From IMG/VR virus record IMGVR_UViG_3300049810_002155, positions 1 through 38,426 of that record: a stretch of DNA of 38,426 bases, one strand, 5' to 3'. Positions 37,340 to 38,426 of this stretch are shown here, piece by piece (the stretch's first letter is position 1; each line of letters starts with the position of its first letter). Made by a program: the position numbers and the translations under genes. Origin of the DNA: a virus. The notes beneath the pieces were generated by a model. The model was given only the letters and a program-made list of their open reading frames with translations. It was not told the DNA's origin and did not search any database.

Positions 37340-38275
37340 TTAGTATTGTTGTCCAGCTGGGGCATATCTTGCAACAGTCAGATCTCCCACGTCAGTGGCA
37401 TTACCGTCTGATGCAAATGGGAACTTGTCAATTGTGTTGACATAGGGTGGAGCAAAACCACCTGACGTATAACCACTATCTGTTGAGGATGTACCGGTAC
37501 AGTACATTCTATCTATAGTTAAATCTCCCACTGAGGTGCCATCGCCGTCGGAACTGAATGAAAATTTCTCATAACCTCCTAGGTTTGCTGTTCCAGCGTT
37601 GCCGCTAGTGTATCCGCTGGATGATGAGGACTGACCAGCTGGAGCAAATCTATCTCTTACCAAGTCACCCACATATGTCGCATTAGCATCACTGGCAAAA
37701 GTAAATTTTTCGATAGCGTAGATAGGGGATGACACATATCCATTATCTGACGATGAGTGTCCTGCGGCGCTTTCTCTTCTTTGCACCAAATCACCTACGT
37801 CAGTAGCATCAGCATCAGTACTAAATGGAAATTTATCAATAATATATGAACTACCCACACTAACTTGTTGACCACCAGATGTATACCCACTTACAGTGGA
37901 GGATTGTCCTGCTGTATTACCTCTAGATACACTGAGACTTCCTACAGATGTAGCATTGCCATTAGTAGAAAATGAAAACTTATCGATTGTACTATCAGGC
38001 CCACTTGGATTACCACCACCGGATCTATAGCCGCTCACTGTACTAGATTGACCTGCCGCCCCCGTAATAACCTCTGTGAGATCCCCCACATCTGTAGCAT
38101 TGCCATCACTTGTAAATGAGAACTTATCTATTGTACTTAGTCTGTCAGCGCCGTATCCACCGGATGCATATCCATAGTTGCTACCCTGAAAACCACCGCC
38201 ACCTGGTGAGGGTGATGATCCACCAGGCACTAAATTTATACCACCACTAAGTTGTACTCCACCTGAAATTTGCAT
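37340..38275 (-). CDS. Six-repeat beta-propeller virion protein, paralogue 3
   Basis: 311 residues, six repeats of the FxSDGNATDVGDL type with the same leader (MQISGGVQLSGGINLVPGG), N-terminal SNYGYASGG strand and AGQQY end. It is closest in arrangement to paralogue 2, whose 3' region, terminator and late promoter it repeats nearly exactly. It is preceded by a late promoter (38300-38308) and an AAGGAG site. The three paralogues differ mostly in inter-repeat loops. Likely a surface-exposed virion protein. Confidence 0.82.
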   Translation of the reverse strand: MQISGGVQLSGGINLVPGGSSPSPGGGGFQGSNYGYASGGYGADRLSTIDKFSFTSDGNATDVGDLTEVITGAAGQSSTVSGYRSGGGNPSGPDSTIDKFSFSTNGNATSVGSLSVSRGNTAGQSSTVSGYTSGGQQVSVGSSYIIDKFPFSTDADATDVGDLVQRRESAAGHSSSDNGYVSSPIYAIEKFTFASDANATYVGDLVRDRFAPAGQSSSSSGYTSGNAGTANLGGYEKFSFSSDGDGTSVGDLTIDRMYCTGTSSTDSGYTSGGFAPPYVNTIDKFPFASDGNATDVGDLTVARYAPAGQQY

Positions 38276-38299
38276 TTTTACTCCTTGTTAAAGTTATTA

Positions 38300-38308
38300 A
38301 TATTTATC
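38300..38308 (-). promoter_or_regulatory. T4-type late promoter for propeller paralogue 3
   Basis: GATAAATAT on the minus strand, 25 bases before the ATG, starting just after the stop codon of the zinc-ribbon gene at the window edge. Confidence 0.7.
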
Positions 38309-38310
38309 TG

Positions 38311-38426
38311 CTACCATTTACCTGCGGGACATTTGGCCTGAGGTATTTTGGTTTTTGCTATCATGAAACATCCACATAACTTACACCTGGGAGCATCATA
38401 GTGCGGACAAGTGTTGCAAATCTTCA
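38311..38426 (-). CDS. Zinc-ribbon-like small protein (N-terminus cut by window edge)
   Basis: The last 38 codons of a minus-strand gene, ending TAG at 38311-38313. The visible peptide has a dense Cys pattern: CNTCPHYDAPRCKLCGC, then a Cys in KCPAGKW at the end, consistent with one zinc site. Short proteins ending in this way (FxIAKTxIPxxKCPxGKW) are, from memory, common in marine T4-like phages. The start lies outside the window. Function unknown. Confidence 0.72.
   Translation of the reverse strand, partial: KICNTCPHYDAPRCKLCGCFMIAKTKIPQAKCPAGKW

Noticed and set aside
1-38426. tRNA genes, integrase or attachment sites
   Set aside because: None could be recognised by eye on either strand; the gene set is that of a lytic phage.

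Overview
The window is a segment of a tailed-phage genome, most likely a marine T4-like myovirus infecting a Gram-negative (probably proteobacterial) host. Evidence for the phage: a T4-type replication set (family B DNA polymerase gp43, sliding clamp gp45, RNase H/5' exonuclease, DsbA-like DNA-binding protein), dense same-strand packing with ATGA/TAATG overlaps, long fiber genes of collagen-like and repeat type, and T4-late-type promoter motifs (GATAAATA) in front of virion genes. Evidence for the host type: Shine-Dalgarno sites, a cleavable signal peptide on a C-terminal-Phe outer-membrane beta-barrel, and sigma70-like promoters. All genes but one are on the minus strand. Both window ends cut genes.

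Layout. 1-2.8 kb: a DnaK/Hsp70 (cut by the left edge), a small ORF and RNase H behind a sigma70-like promoter. 2.8-11.1 kb: an overlapping operon of small phage proteins, a SAM methyltransferase, QueE, FolE, a phosphoribosyltransferase, GalE, a glycosyltransferase, an Hc1-like histone, a QueD-fold protein and several tiny membrane or acidic proteins. 11.1-17.2 kb: a DpdA/TGT-like transglycosylase directly behind the sliding clamp, three small membrane proteins and DNA polymerase. 17.2-20.0 kb: small proteins including DsbA, then a six-bladed propeller protein and an EF-hand, holin-like membrane protein. 20.1-21.3 kb: two genes behind a sigma70-like promoter. 21.4-25.2 kb: an accessory island with a secreted zinc metalloprotease carrying thrombospondin type-3 repeats, a TorF-like porin, a small lipoprotein-like or anchored protein, and the only plus-strand gene. 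25.2-38.3 kb: late virion genes, comprising a repeat fiber, a second fiber-like protein, a 1617-residue collagen-like fiber, two small virion proteins and two more six-bladed propeller paralogues with duplicated promoter/terminator cassettes.

How it fits together. FolE, a QueD-fold protein, QueE and a DpdA-like enzyme form a coherent route from GTP to a 7-deazaguanine base inserted into phage DNA. dpdA sits directly behind the sliding clamp in the replication cluster. No QueC is visible here, so the final base could be 7-carboxy-7-deazaguanine unless queC lies elsewhere in the genome. Early and replication genes appear to be read from host-like TTGACA/TATAAT promoters (six good sites plus weaker ones). 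Virion genes use GATAAATA late sites and are separated by strong hairpin terminators. The metalloprotease, porin and lone plus-strand gene have their own promoters or terminators, as expected for cargo genes acting on the host or its surroundings.
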